A DNA stretch of 64,000 nt from JACOMS01 sp051252005. Lineage in GTDB: Bacteria > Pseudomonadota > Alphaproteobacteria > Caulobacterales > Maricaulaceae. A program made the position numbers and the translations under genes. Location: NCBI GenBank assembly GCA_051252005.1, contig JBPOEZ010000001.1:62001-126000 (forward strand), read 5' to 3'. Below the pieces are notes generated by a model that saw only the letters and a program-made list of their open reading frames with translations, was not told where the DNA came from and made no database searches. Below are positions 7,848 through 16,081 of the stretch, in pieces; the first letter of the stretch is position 1, and the number at the start of each line of letters is the position of its first letter.

Positions 7848-8846
7848 CTATTTCGGCCCGCAAAGCTCATTTAATATCTCTGCCGCTAATCGAAATGACC
7901 GCACGCGCGCGCCGTGATTATACATCGTACCCGTAATAATTAATTCGTCCGGCGCGTATTTATCTATGATGGTTTCAAAGCTCTTCCGCGCGGTATCTTT
8001 TGAACCGACAGCAGAGCAAGAAAGCGCTAGGTTGATACCCGCAAGAATGGGCGCCGGCACATGCGCGGCGATGTCGTCTACGGGACGCGGCAATTTCCCG
8101 GGGTTGCCTGTGCGAAGCTGCGCGAAGGCCAGCATTTGCGACGTACGTAAATAATGTGCCTCTGCGTCTGTATCTGCCACGCAAACCCCTGCGGCGACCA
8201 TGACGTAGGGTTTGGCTAGCCTCTCTGAGGGTTGGAAGTTTTTACGGTATGTGGCAATCGCTTGTTCAAGCATGGCGGGGGCAAAGTGCGACGCGAACGC
8301 GTAGGGCAGGCCGTAATGGGCGGCGAGCTGCGCGCCGTAGAGGCTAGAGCCTAAGATCCAAATTGGAACATGCGTGCCTTGGCCGGGGACAGCGCGAACT
8401 TTAGCTGTATTCGGTGCGTCCGCGAAATAGCTCATGAGTTCCTCAACATCCTGCGGGAAACGGTCATTGGCTGTCATATTCCGCCGAAGCGCGCGGGCTG
8501 TTTCCATGTCAGACCCTGGCGCGCGGCCAAGACCTAAATCAATGCGCTCCGGATAAAGCGTAGCTAGCGTTCCGAATTGCTCGGCTACCATAAGCGGTGC
8601 GTGGTTTGGCAGCATAATGCCGCCTGCGCCGACGCGGATTGTAGATGTCGCCGCCGCCACATGACCAATCACGACGGCTGTCGCGGCGCTTGCAATGCCG
8701 GGCATATTGTGATGCTCGGCCAGCCAGTAACGCGCGTAGCCAGAATTTTCTGCGGCTTGCGCGAGGTCTACAGTGTTGGCAAGCGCATGAGCAATGGTCA
8801 GCCCTTCTGGGACGGGCGATAAATCAAGAAGCGAAAATTTCTGCAT
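7848..8846 (-). CDS. LLM class flavin-dependent oxidoreductase (luciferase-like, MsnO8-type)
   Basis: 332 aa. The N terminus 'FSLLDLSPVPEG' and 'ARYWLAEHHNMPGIASAA' are hallmarks of the single-component luciferase-like monooxygenase group, and 'RIDLGLGRAPGSDMETARAL' is the flavin/phosphate-binding segment. 'PIWILGSSLYGAQLAAHYGLPYAFASHF' completes the barrel. These enzymes use reduced FMN or F420; in this organism FMN is more likely. The substrate is unknown. The gene is convergent with the small membrane protein and has a 146-bp upstream gap shared with the helicase gene promoter. Confidence 0.93.
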   Translation of the reverse strand: MQKFSLLDLSPVPEGLTIAHALANTVDLAQAAENSGYARYWLAEHHNMPGIASAATAVVIGHVAAATSTIRVGAGGIMLPNHAPLMVAEQFGTLATLYPERIDLGLGRAPGSDMETARALRRNMTANDRFPQDVEELMSYFADAPNTAKVRAVPGQGTHVPIWILGSSLYGAQLAAHYGLPYAFASHFAPAMLEQAIATYRKNFQPSERLAKPYVMVAAGVCVADTDAEAHYLRTSQMLAFAQLRTGNPGKLPRPVDDIAAHVPAPILAGINLALSCSAVGSKDTARKSFETIIDKYAPDELIITGTMYNHGARVRSFRLAAEILNELCGPK

Positions 8847-8992
8847 AGCGAATATCCTTTAATCACACAGGTAAGAAGAGGACCGCACAACATCAACGGG
8901 GGATTAAAAAATATCCGGCCGTAATTGACACAGAAAGGCTTGTCTTCGCGCGCCCGCGCCCGTTAAATAAGGTCATAGAATCGGGAGCCGGA

Positions 8993-10273
8993 ATGAACGA
9001 GTCCATCGAAAATTACGAAACGGATCCGGATATCGCGCCGATCCTCAAGGCGATCCGCGGCTACATAGAGCCCATCCTTGTTACGGGGAAAGCGGGCACG
9101 GGCAAATCTACGCTTGTGAAGTTCATCCGCGACAGCGGCTTGTTTCCTAACACCATTGTCCTTGCGCCGACGGGTATCGCTGCGATTAATATTTCTGGGC
9201 AGACTATTCATTCATTTTTTCGTCTACCGCCGCGCATTATCACGCCGGACGCCCTCGATGGACAGCGCCCGAACCGTATGTGGAAGAAAGTCGATCTGAT
9301 TATTATCGACGAAATTTCTATGGTCCGCGCCGACATTATTGATGGTATCGATATGGTCTTGCGAAAGGCACGAAAAACGCGGGAGCCGTTTGGCGGAGCG
9401 CGCATGATGTTTGTCGGTGACTTCCACCAACTCCCGCCGGTTGTTCCGGCGCGCGAGGGCGAAATTTTGGACCGCATGGGATATAAATCACCTTTTGCAT
9501 ACGGCGCGCATGTGCTCGCGGGTGGGCGCTTTCATAAGTTTGAACTCACGCAAGTTCACCGCCAATCTGAAGACCGCTTTCTGCGTATTCTGTCCGATAT
9601 TCGCCAAAGCGATTATCCGCAAGATACGCTTGATGATCTTAATCACCTTTGTCACCGCCCGCATAGGGAAGGCGTCACGCCGCTCTTGCTCACGGGAACA
9701 AACTCCGCCGCCGCTAGATATAACGCCGAGGGCCTCGCTAAAATCGAGGGGGCGGGGCGAGTGTTTACGGGCAAAATAGAAGGTAAATTTAACGTCGCAA
9801 AAAACAAACTCCCCGTGCCAGAGACAGTTGAACTCAAAGTCGGCGCGCGGGTTATGGCGCTTAAAAACGATACGGATAAAGAATGGGTCAACGGCTCGCT
9901 CGGCATGGTCGAGGCGATCACAGACCGCGAAGTGCGCGTGCGTTTTGATCATAGCGGAAAAATCGGCGACGTGAAAATCTCAAGCTGGGATAATACACGC
10001 TATGACTGGGATGAAGCCGGACAAAAGCCGGTCTCAACAGTTGTCGGCTCTTACGCCCAAATCCCGCTTACACTGGCGTGGGCCGTTACCATCCATAAAG
10101 CCCAAGGGCTAACCCTCGACGATGTGCGAATTGATCTAGAGCGCGGCGCGTTTGCGACGGGACAGACCTACGTCGCCCTATCACGCGCGAGAACACTGGC
10201 GGGGTTGTCGCTTGCAAGGGCGCTGACGTTACGGGATGTGATTACGGAGAATAGGCACGGGGCTTATATTTAA
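8993..10273 (+). CDS. Pif1-like superfamily 1B DNA helicase
   Basis: 426 aa. Walker A GKAGTGKST at 32-40, 'LAPTGIAAINISGQTIHSFF' as motif Ia, Walker B DEIS at 106-109, 'GDFHQLPPV' as motif III, and C-terminal 'LAWAVTIHKAQGLTLD' and 'TYVALSRAR' as motifs V and VI. This is the order found in Pif1/RecD-like 5'-3' helicases. Known Pif1 enzymes unwind G-quadruplexes and aid replication and recombination; the bacterial role here is inferred. Single gene, divergent from the LLM oxidoreductase. Confidence 0.93.
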   Translation: MNESIENYETDPDIAPILKAIRGYIEPILVTGKAGTGKSTLVKFIRDSGLFPNTIVLAPTGIAAINISGQTIHSFFRLPPRIITPDALDGQRPNRMWKKVDLIIIDEISMVRADIIDGIDMVLRKARKTREPFGGARMMFVGDFHQLPPVVPAREGEILDRMGYKSPFAYGAHVLAGGRFHKFELTQVHRQSEDRFLRILSDIRQSDYPQDTLDDLNHLCHRPHREGVTPLLLTGTNSAAARYNAEGLAKIEGAGRVFTGKIEGKFNVAKNKLPVPETVELKVGARVMALKNDTDKEWVNGSLGMVEAITDREVRVRFDHSGKIGDVKISSWDNTRYDWDEAGQKPVSTVVGSYAQIPLTLAWAVTIHKAQGLTLDDVRIDLERGAFATGQTYVALSRARTLAGLSLARALTLRDVITENRHGAYI

Positions 10274-10276
10274 AAT

Positions 10277-11047
10277 TTAACCGTATTTTCTCTCATGGGC
10301 TTTGAGGGTGCGCTCGGCATCTTTAAGTGCACCGCGCATCCGCCGCTGAACGGATGCTCCTCGGTTTTTCTTTGCTGATAGTGTCGCAAGATGCGCTGTG
10401 CACAGATTCTGAGCCTCGCCCCATTCCGTGTTCAGATTAGCGGCCCAGTTCCGAAAGTCTTTTGCTGCGCCAGCTCGGGGCTCAAGAGCTTTGGCAAGTG
10501 TTGGGTGGAATTTGGTGAAGCCCTTAAATTTTAGCAATCCAGGTAATGGCGCATACATAAATGTATCATCAACGTGTAGGGTTTGCGACACGGTGTGATA
10601 GGCAAGAACTGATGAAAAATGAACATTTTCATCATTCGATATGAAATCGACGCCCTCAGGAACGCTAAATTCCAGATCATCCGCATATAGGGCATGCAGG
10701 TCTTCATCTTCACTCCGCAGCACTTGCCACTTAAGATCAGGAAATTTAGAGAGATGCCGCTCTGTACCGTACATCTTTGCTTCGGGGAATTGCGTTTGCA
10801 TCGCCTCCACATGGATAGTGTGGAAGGGGTGCAGGTTAATAACAGCCTCGACGTCTTTGCCGTCATGGGTGAGTTGCATCACCTCCCGAGCGGTTTTGCC
10901 TGAGAGGGTATAACTGTCGAGAAACACAAACTTCCCGCTCACCAACCTTATTAGCGAAATATGGGTGCCAATGTCCAAAAGGCCACCTACACGGAAACTT
11001 CCGCGAATGTTCCAAAAATCATCCGAAAGTTTAATTATTTTTTGCAT
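10277..11047 (-). CDS. Metallo-beta-lactamase-fold-like hypothetical protein lacking the usual metal motif
   Basis: 256 aa from ATG at 11047; a GTG at 11116 would add 23 residues of low character. The layout 'IGTHISLIRLVSGKFVFLDSY', then 'VEAVINLHPFHTIHVEAMQTQF', then 'AKMYGTERH' resembles the first half of MBL-fold proteins such as DUF4336, where a HxHxDH loop is expected. Here that loop reads HPFHTIHV and lacks the Asp. The C-terminal 60 residues are basic and helical. Function unknown; it could be a catalytically altered MBL protein. Convergent with the helicase gene with a 3-bp gap. Confidence 0.6.
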   Translation of the reverse strand: MQKIIKLSDDFWNIRGSFRVGGLLDIGTHISLIRLVSGKFVFLDSYTLSGKTAREVMQLTHDGKDVEAVINLHPFHTIHVEAMQTQFPEAKMYGTERHLSKFPDLKWQVLRSEDEDLHALYADDLEFSVPEGVDFISNDENVHFSSVLAYHTVSQTLHVDDTFMYAPLPGLLKFKGFTKFHPTLAKALEPRAGAAKDFRNWAANLNTEWGEAQNLCTAHLATLSAKKNRGASVQRRMRGALKDAERTLKAHERKYG

Positions 11048-11157
11048 AGATGTGTTTTCTTTCGCAATGATGGCCGGCCAACATGCCAGCGTAGTATTCG
11101 GCCTAATATAGTTCACACATGATATGTGATCCCGTTGGAAACTAAACTATATCCCCC

Positions 11158-11186
11158 TTGACTCCCACTACAAAAAAACACATATC
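11158..11186 (+). promoter_or_regulatory. Candidate promoter of serC
   Basis: TTGACT at 11158-11163 and CATATC at 11181-11186 are separated by 17 bp. A start site about 7 bp downstream would put the two leader hairpins at the very 5' end of the transcript. Assigned by eye. Confidence 0.45.
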
Positions 11187-11187
11187 G

Positions 11188-11254
11188 CGGGTGGGCCACG
11201 TTCCCCCACTGGAGCGCACTTTAAGTTTCGTACAAAAACTCGAAACCTTGGAGC
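11188..11254 (+). promoter_or_regulatory. serC-motif-like leader RNA
   Basis: Two hairpins precede serC: GTGGG (11191-11195) pairs with CCCAC (11205-11209), and AAGTTTCG (11223-11230) pairs with CGAAACCTT (11241-11249, one bulge), the second stem ending beside the ribosome binding site TTGGAG at 11248-11253. The serC motif is a known two-hairpin structure found upstream of serC in Alphaproteobacteria, so position and layout fit; its ligand or mechanism is not known to me. Closing of the second hairpin could limit ribosome access. Confidence 0.6.
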
Positions 11255-11260
11255 ATAGAT

Positions 11261-12427
11261 ATGACGATCGTCACAAAACCGACTGCGAAGCCAGTCGATC
11301 CCCGCTTTTCTGCGGGTCCCACTAAAAAACGTCCGGGATGGACATTGGACGCTTTGAGCGACGCCGCGCTCGGCCGCTCGCACCGTTCCGCCCTCGGTAA
11401 AGCCAAGCTTAAAGAAGTTATCGACCTGACCCGCGAAGTTTTGCAGGTTCCAGATGATTACCGCATCGCGATTGTTCCGGCGTCTGATACGGGCGCGGTA
11501 GAGATGGCCATGTGGTCAATGCTTGGCCCGCGCGGCGTCGATGTGGCGGCTTGGGAAAACTTCGGTAACGCTTGGATCGAAGATGCCAAGAGCCAGTTGC
11601 CGCTCAAAGATTTACGCATTTTAGAAGCTGATTACGGCCAGTTGCCGCCTGTTCACCAATATACAGGTGACCGGGATTTAGTCTTCACATGGAACGGTAC
11701 AACGGCGGGCGTCCGCGTTCCTAACGCTGATTTCATTCCGGCTGACCGCGAAGGCATCACCATTTGTGATGCGACCTCTGCCGTTTACGCGCAGCAGCTT
11801 GATTGGCCAAAGCTCGACGTTGTCACTTATAGCTGGCAGAAAAATATGGGCGGCGAAGCTGGCCACGGCATGCTTATCTTATCCCCGCGCGCGGTAGAGC
11901 GCCTAGAGAGCTACACGCCGCCTTGGCCTCTGCCGAAAATTTTCCGCATGACGAGCAAGGGCAAGCTAAATGAAGCGCTTTTCGAAGGCGCAACAATTAA
12001 TACGCCGTCGCTTCTTTGCGCCGAAGATCACCTCGACGCTCTGAAATGGGTTAAAGCTAATGGCGGCCTGAAAGCCATGCATGAGCGCGCAAACGGTAAC
12101 GCACAAATTTTATGGGACTGGATCGAAGGCGCTGACTGGATCGCGAACCTAGCCGAGAAAGACGAAGAGCGTTCTAACACAGGCGTTTGCATGAAGATCG
12201 TTGATCCGCGTGTCACCGCGCTGTCCAAAGACGACCAAGCGGCTTTTGCCAAAGCGATTGTGAAATTGCTCGGTGATGAAAACGTCGCGCTTGATTTTGG
12301 GTCTTATAAGACAGCTCCAGCCGGTTTCCGTGTTTGGGCGTCGGGCCTTATCGAGGCGTCTGATCTTAAAGCGCTAACGCCGTGGCTCGATTGGGCCTTT
12401 GAAACGGTTGCCGCTGAGCGCCTTTAA
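11261..12427 (+). CDS. serC: Phosphoserine aminotransferase
   Basis: 388 aa, the long alphaproteobacterial form. It transfers an amino group from glutamate to 3-phosphohydroxypyruvate, the second step of serine synthesis, and also serves PLP synthesis in some bacteria. The PLP lysine is Lys194 in 'SWQKNMGGEAGHG'; 'RFSAGPTKKRPGW' near the start is typical of this branch. It has its own leader RNA and lies upstream of serA, from which it is separated by a palindromic repeat, so co-transcription is possible. Confidence 0.97.
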   Translation: MTIVTKPTAKPVDPRFSAGPTKKRPGWTLDALSDAALGRSHRSALGKAKLKEVIDLTREVLQVPDDYRIAIVPASDTGAVEMAMWSMLGPRGVDVAAWENFGNAWIEDAKSQLPLKDLRILEADYGQLPPVHQYTGDRDLVFTWNGTTAGVRVPNADFIPADREGITICDATSAVYAQQLDWPKLDVVTYSWQKNMGGEAGHGMLILSPRAVERLESYTPPWPLPKIFRMTSKGKLNEALFEGATINTPSLLCAEDHLDALKWVKANGGLKAMHERANGNAQILWDWIEGADWIANLAEKDEERSNTGVCMKIVDPRVTALSKDDQAAFAKAIVKLLGDENVALDFGSYKTAPAGFRVWASGLIEASDLKALTPWLDWAFETVAAERL

Positions 12428-12442
12428 TAAGAACCAATTTAA

Positions 12443-12560
12443 CTGTCATCCCGCGTTATTGTTTGCTTGCAAACAAAGAGACGCGGGACCTCGAGAGTCC
12501 AGCTCATAACCTTGCGAGGTCCCGGCTCGGCGTCGCTACGCTCCTGGGCCGGGATGACAG
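12443..12560. repeat. Interspersed palindromic repeat element (REP/MITE-like)
   Basis: The 118-bp segment is bounded by perfect 11-bp inverted repeats CTGTCATCCCG and CGGGATGACAG (12443-12453 and 12550-12560). Inside are two more perfect pairs: TTGTTTGC/GCAAACAA (12459-12476) and CGGGACCTCG/CGAGGTCCCG (12484-12493 and 12515-12524). Elements with TGTCATCCCG ends are common, dispersed repeats in alphaproteobacterial genomes. No second copy was noticed in this window. It fills almost the whole serC-serA gap. Confidence 0.8.
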
Positions 12561-12587
12561 ACATCAAAATTTATAAAGAGAAATAAA

Positions 12588-14165
12588 ATGCCAAAAGTGT
12601 TAATCGCAGATAAAATGTCCGTTTCTGCAACGGAAGTCTTCAAGGCGCGCGGCGTGGATGTTGACGTTATTACGGGGCTCACCAAAGAAGAGCTTATCAA
12701 AATCATTCCTGAATATGACGGCCTCGCTGTGCGCTCTTCTACGCGCCCTGACGCGGAAGTTATTGCAGCGGCAACAAACCTGAAAGTCATTGGCCGCGCG
12801 GGTATCGGCGTCGACAATGTCGATATTAAAGCTGCCACCGACCGAGGCGTCGTTGTCATGAACACGCCGTTCGGTAATGCCATCACCACGGCCGAACACG
12901 CGATTGCCATGCTCTTTTCCGCCGCTCGCCAAATCCCGTCTGCTAGCGCACGCACGCAGAATGGCGAATGGCCGAAGTCTGATTTTAAAGGCGTAGAGCT
13001 GTTTAACAAAACGCTCGGCCTTATCGGCGCGGGTAATATCGGCTCTTTGGTCGCTGAGCGCGCCTTGGGCCTTAAGATGAAAGTCATTGCCTTTGACCCG
13101 TACCTTACGGATGAACGGGCTGTGAAACTCGGCGTTGAAAAAGTCGAGCTAGACGAGCTGTTTAAACGCGCCGACGCAATCACTTTGCATACGCCGCTTG
13201 TTGAAAGCACAAAAGGTATCGTGTCCAAAGAACGCCTCGCCATGACCAAAAAAGGCATCATCATTGTCAACTGCGCGCGCGGCGGCCTCGTCGATGAAGA
13301 AGCGCTTAAAGACGCTCTTGATAGCGGCCATGTCCGCGCGGCGGCTCTGGACGTTTTCGCTGTTGAGCCTGCAAAGTCCAATCCTTTGTTCGGTACGAAC
13401 AACTTCATCGCAACGCCGCACCTCGGCGCGTCTACATTAGAAGCGCAAGAAAATGTGGCCGTACAGGTCGCTGAGCAAATGGCGGATTTCCTTTTGACCG
13501 GCGCGGTTACGAACGCGCTCAACATGCCGTCTATCTCTGCTGAGGAAGCGCCGCGTTTGCGTCCGTTTGTTGATCTTGCTGAGAAGATGGGCGCGATGAT
13601 GGGGCAGCTCCTCGATACGACAATTAAATCCGTAGAGTTCACCTATAAAGGCGAAGTTACTAAGCTTAACACAACGCCGATGACGGCGGCGGCTCTTGCG
13701 GGTCTCATGAAATCCGTTATGCCTGACGTGAACATGGTGTCGGCGCCGGGCCTTGCCAAAGAAAGCGGCATTGAAGTCAAAGACTCCTATGTGACCGAAG
13801 CTGAGCGGGCCGAAAGCCTTATTCGCATTGCGGTGGAAACGACTGAGCGTAATTTCGTAATCGTCGGGTCTATATACCGGGGCGAGCCGCGCATTGTTCG
13901 TCTGTTTGGCGTGCCTATGGATGCAGGCTTTGCGCCGCACATGGTCTATGTTCGCAACGAAGATAAGCCCGGATTTATCGGGGCGCTGGGACAAATTCTT
14001 GGCGACGGCGGCGTGAACATCGGAACATTTTCTCTGGGCCGTATGGATAATGGCCAGAACGAAGCGGTCTGTCTTGTGTCCGTAGATCAGCCTGTGCCGG
14101 CGGACGTTTTGGTGAAAATCGAAGCGATCCAGCAAGTTAAGATCGTCAATACCGTCAGCCTTTAA
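12588..14165 (+). CDS. serA: D-3-phosphoglycerate dehydrogenase
   Basis: 525 aa, the long form with an intervening domain and a C-terminal ACT domain. It oxidises 3-phosphoglycerate with NAD in the first step of serine synthesis. The Rossmann GxGxxG is at 147-152 (GAGNIG); 'NCARGGLVDEEAL' and 'TPHLGASTLEAQ' carry the catalytic Arg/Glu/His set. The ACT domain from about residue 450 ('VYVRNEDKPGFIGALGQIL') may bind serine for feedback control. The ribosome binding site is AAAGAGAAAT just before ATG. It converges with the lipid A acyltransferase, overlapping 11 bp. Confidence 0.97.
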   Translation: MPKVLIADKMSVSATEVFKARGVDVDVITGLTKEELIKIIPEYDGLAVRSSTRPDAEVIAAATNLKVIGRAGIGVDNVDIKAATDRGVVVMNTPFGNAITTAEHAIAMLFSAARQIPSASARTQNGEWPKSDFKGVELFNKTLGLIGAGNIGSLVAERALGLKMKVIAFDPYLTDERAVKLGVEKVELDELFKRADAITLHTPLVESTKGIVSKERLAMTKKGIIIVNCARGGLVDEEALKDALDSGHVRAAALDVFAVEPAKSNPLFGTNNFIATPHLGASTLEAQENVAVQVAEQMADFLLTGAVTNALNMPSISAEEAPRLRPFVDLAEKMGAMMGQLLDTTIKSVEFTYKGEVTKLNTTPMTAAALAGLMKSVMPDVNMVSAPGLAKESGIEVKDSYVTEAERAESLIRIAVETTERNFVIVGSIYRGEPRIVRLFGVPMDAGFAPHMVYVRNEDKPGFIGALGQILGDGGVNIGTFSLGRMDNGQNEAVCLVSVDQPVPADVLVKIEAIQQVKIVNTVSL

Positions 14166-15087
14166 GCGGCTTCTTTTCCTCTGCCCTATAATGGGGTTTG
14201 GGCCACCTTCGGTGGACCCAGAACCATTGGGCAGGGGCTTCCTTTATCCGGTCTTCGGTGAAACGGGTGATAAGCGCAATGCCGCGCTCTATATCGGCGA
14301 TGCGGTTACCCGTATTTTCAAGGTGGATAGGCGCATGAACCGTCATTACGAAATGGGCTTTATCGCGCGTAATCGATAAGGGCATGATAGGCGCGCCAGA
14401 TTTTAAGGCGAGCCGCGTCGGCCCCGGAGCTGTCATGGCCGGCGTTCCAAAAAATGGCACGGATAGGCCTTCATTAAATTTTTGATCATTGAGAAGCGCG
14501 ACGCTCTCGCCAGATGATAACGATTTCAAGAGCTGTTTCGCGCCCTTAGCGCCTGATTTCGCGACAAGCAACTTAGTCCCGTAGGCTTCGCGCTGCTCCC
14601 TTATACGTTTGTCGATATAGGGGTTATTGATTTTGCGGTAGGTGATTTGAACGGGCAGACCGGACTGCGTCAGCGCCGCCGCCATGACTTCCCAATTGGC
14701 AAAATGTCCAGTGACAATGACGGCAGGCGTGCCGCCATCCCGCAGGGCTTCTAAATGGCGCAATCCGTTTACGGTAACGCGGGAGTTTTCTCCAAAGACT
14801 TTGATCCGGTGCAGAATAGGGAACTCGGCGAACGTCCTACCCGTATTATTCCACTGTGCGTCAAGCCATGTATTTATTTGTGCTTCGCTCGCACCTGGAA
14901 ACGCGGTCTGAAGGCCCGTACGGGCAATATGGTGTTTGCTGGTTTTGGGGCCTATTTTTTGTAGCAGCCATCCGCCGAAGCCTGATATCTGATCAAATGA
15001 AAATGGCTTAAGGAGGAGGCAGACAACATCGTAGGCGAACGCTTCAAGCCGCCACGTGATATTTTGTCCAAATCCTTTTTTAGCCAT
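14155..15087 (-). CDS. LpxL/HtrB-family lysophospholipid (lipid A) acyltransferase
   Basis: 310 aa from ATG at 15087, which overlaps the lpxK stop by 8 bp; a further in-frame start 18 bp upstream is possible. The catalytic HX4E motif is H128-FANW-E133 in 'VIVTGHFANWEV', and 'ALLNDQKFNEGLSVPFFGTPA' is the second conserved block. The family adds secondary acyl chains to Kdo2-lipid IVA at the inner membrane. It ends a chain of overlapping lipid A/Kdo genes (acyltransferase DUF374, waaA, lpxK), supporting that role. Confidence 0.92.
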   Translation of the reverse strand: MAKKGFGQNITWRLEAFAYDVVCLLLKPFSFDQISGFGGWLLQKIGPKTSKHHIARTGLQTAFPGASEAQINTWLDAQWNNTGRTFAEFPILHRIKVFGENSRVTVNGLRHLEALRDGGTPAVIVTGHFANWEVMAAALTQSGLPVQITYRKINNPYIDKRIREQREAYGTKLLVAKSGAKGAKQLLKSLSSGESVALLNDQKFNEGLSVPFFGTPAMTAPGPTRLALKSGAPIMPLSITRDKAHFVMTVHAPIHLENTGNRIADIERGIALITRFTEDRIKEAPAQWFWVHRRWPKPHYRAEEKKPLKG

Positions 15088-16081
15088 TCTTGGCGCGCTC
15101 GACAATTGGGTGCAAAAGGCGGCGCAGTGTCAGCTCGTCTTCGAACACAGCATGCACAGGCCAAGCTGTTACGCCTTTGCGGTAACCTTTGGGCAGGCGC
15201 ACATAATCTTTTTCGGTCGTAATTAAGGCTGCTTCATATTCCGACGCCAAAGCAAAAAGGCTCTCTATGTCTTCGGTCTTATATTTGTAATGATCGGCGT
15301 AGGACATAGCCTCAACAAGATCGCCTCCGTGGCGGCGAAGACTGTCAAAAAATTTGTTGGGCCGGCCAATGCCGGCAAACGCATAGAGCTTACCTTTTGG
15401 CGGCGGAGCGGACGGCGCGAGGTAAGCGGGGATAACAATTTTGCCCTTAAGCTGCGCGGTTAATTCATCCGAAATATCGAAGTCGGGAGAAGGCTTCATG
15501 AGAATGATAGCGTCGGCGCGGGATAGGGACGCTGCAAGGTTTTCGCGTAAGGGCCCCGCCGGAAAGACACATCCATTGCCAAATCCGACTTCGGCGTCGA
15601 CAACGACAAGGGAAAGTGTTTTGGTGAGCAGCGGGTTTTGATGGCCGTCATCCATAATAATGGTCTGCGCCCCGTGGGACTGCGCGGCGCGTGCGCCGTC
15701 GTCTCGTCCTGCGGCAACCCATACAGGGCCATGCCGCGCAAGAAGTAAGGGCTCATCGCCTACATCGATGGCGGTATGTTTCTGGTTCACGGGAATTGGG
15801 CCTTTTTCCTGTCCGCCATAGCCGCGGGTGAGTCCAACGGCATTAATCCCAAGGCGTCTCAGGCTTTTTAAAAGATAGATCGCGACAGGCGTTTTCCCCG
15901 TGCCGCCAAGCGTCGCATTACCCACGCAGATAACAGGGATTCCGGCGTCATAGCTTTCCGTTTGGCTGATACGCCGCGCGGCGGCCCAAGATGTGACCCA
16001 AGAAAACGGGGTTAAGATCAAACGGAGCATGGGAGCCGAGTCGCGTCCGTCTGTGTGATTCCAAAACTCCGGCGGCTTCAT
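15080..16081 (-). CDS. lpxK: Tetraacyldisaccharide 4'-kinase
   Basis: 333 aa. LpxK phosphorylates the 4' position of the lipid A disaccharide to make lipid IVA, at the inner membrane. The Walker A loop GNATLGGTGKTP spans 54-65, 'MDDGHQNP' near residue 140 is the second conserved catalytic motif, and an N-terminal hydrophobic stretch ('RLILTPFSWVTSW') anchors it. Start ATG overlaps the waaA stop as ATGA at 16078-16081. Neighbours are other lipid A/Kdo genes. Confidence 0.97.
   Translation of the reverse strand: MKPPEFWNHTDGRDSAPMLRLILTPFSWVTSWAAARRISQTESYDAGIPVICVGNATLGGTGKTPVAIYLLKSLRRLGINAVGLTRGYGGQEKGPIPVNQKHTAIDVGDEPLLLARHGPVWVAAGRDDGARAAQSHGAQTIIMDDGHQNPLLTKTLSLVVVDAEVGFGNGCVFPAGPLRENLAASLSRADAIILMKPSPDFDISDELTAQLKGKIVIPAYLAPSAPPPKGKLYAFAGIGRPNKFFDSLRRHGGDLVEAMSYADHYKYKTEDIESLFALASEYEAALITTEKDYVRLPKGYRKGVTAWPVHAVFEDELTLRRLLHPIVERAKNG

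Noticed and set aside
11113..11129. Palindrome TCACA-N7-TGTGA between the MBL-like gene and serC
   Set aside because: Could be an operator, but the spacing does not match CRP/FNR sites and no partner site or regulator is seen.
12536..13642. Long minus-strand reading frame opposite serA
   Set aside because: Ser/Ala-rich low-information translation lying antisense to a clear serA gene; it is a by-product of codon use.
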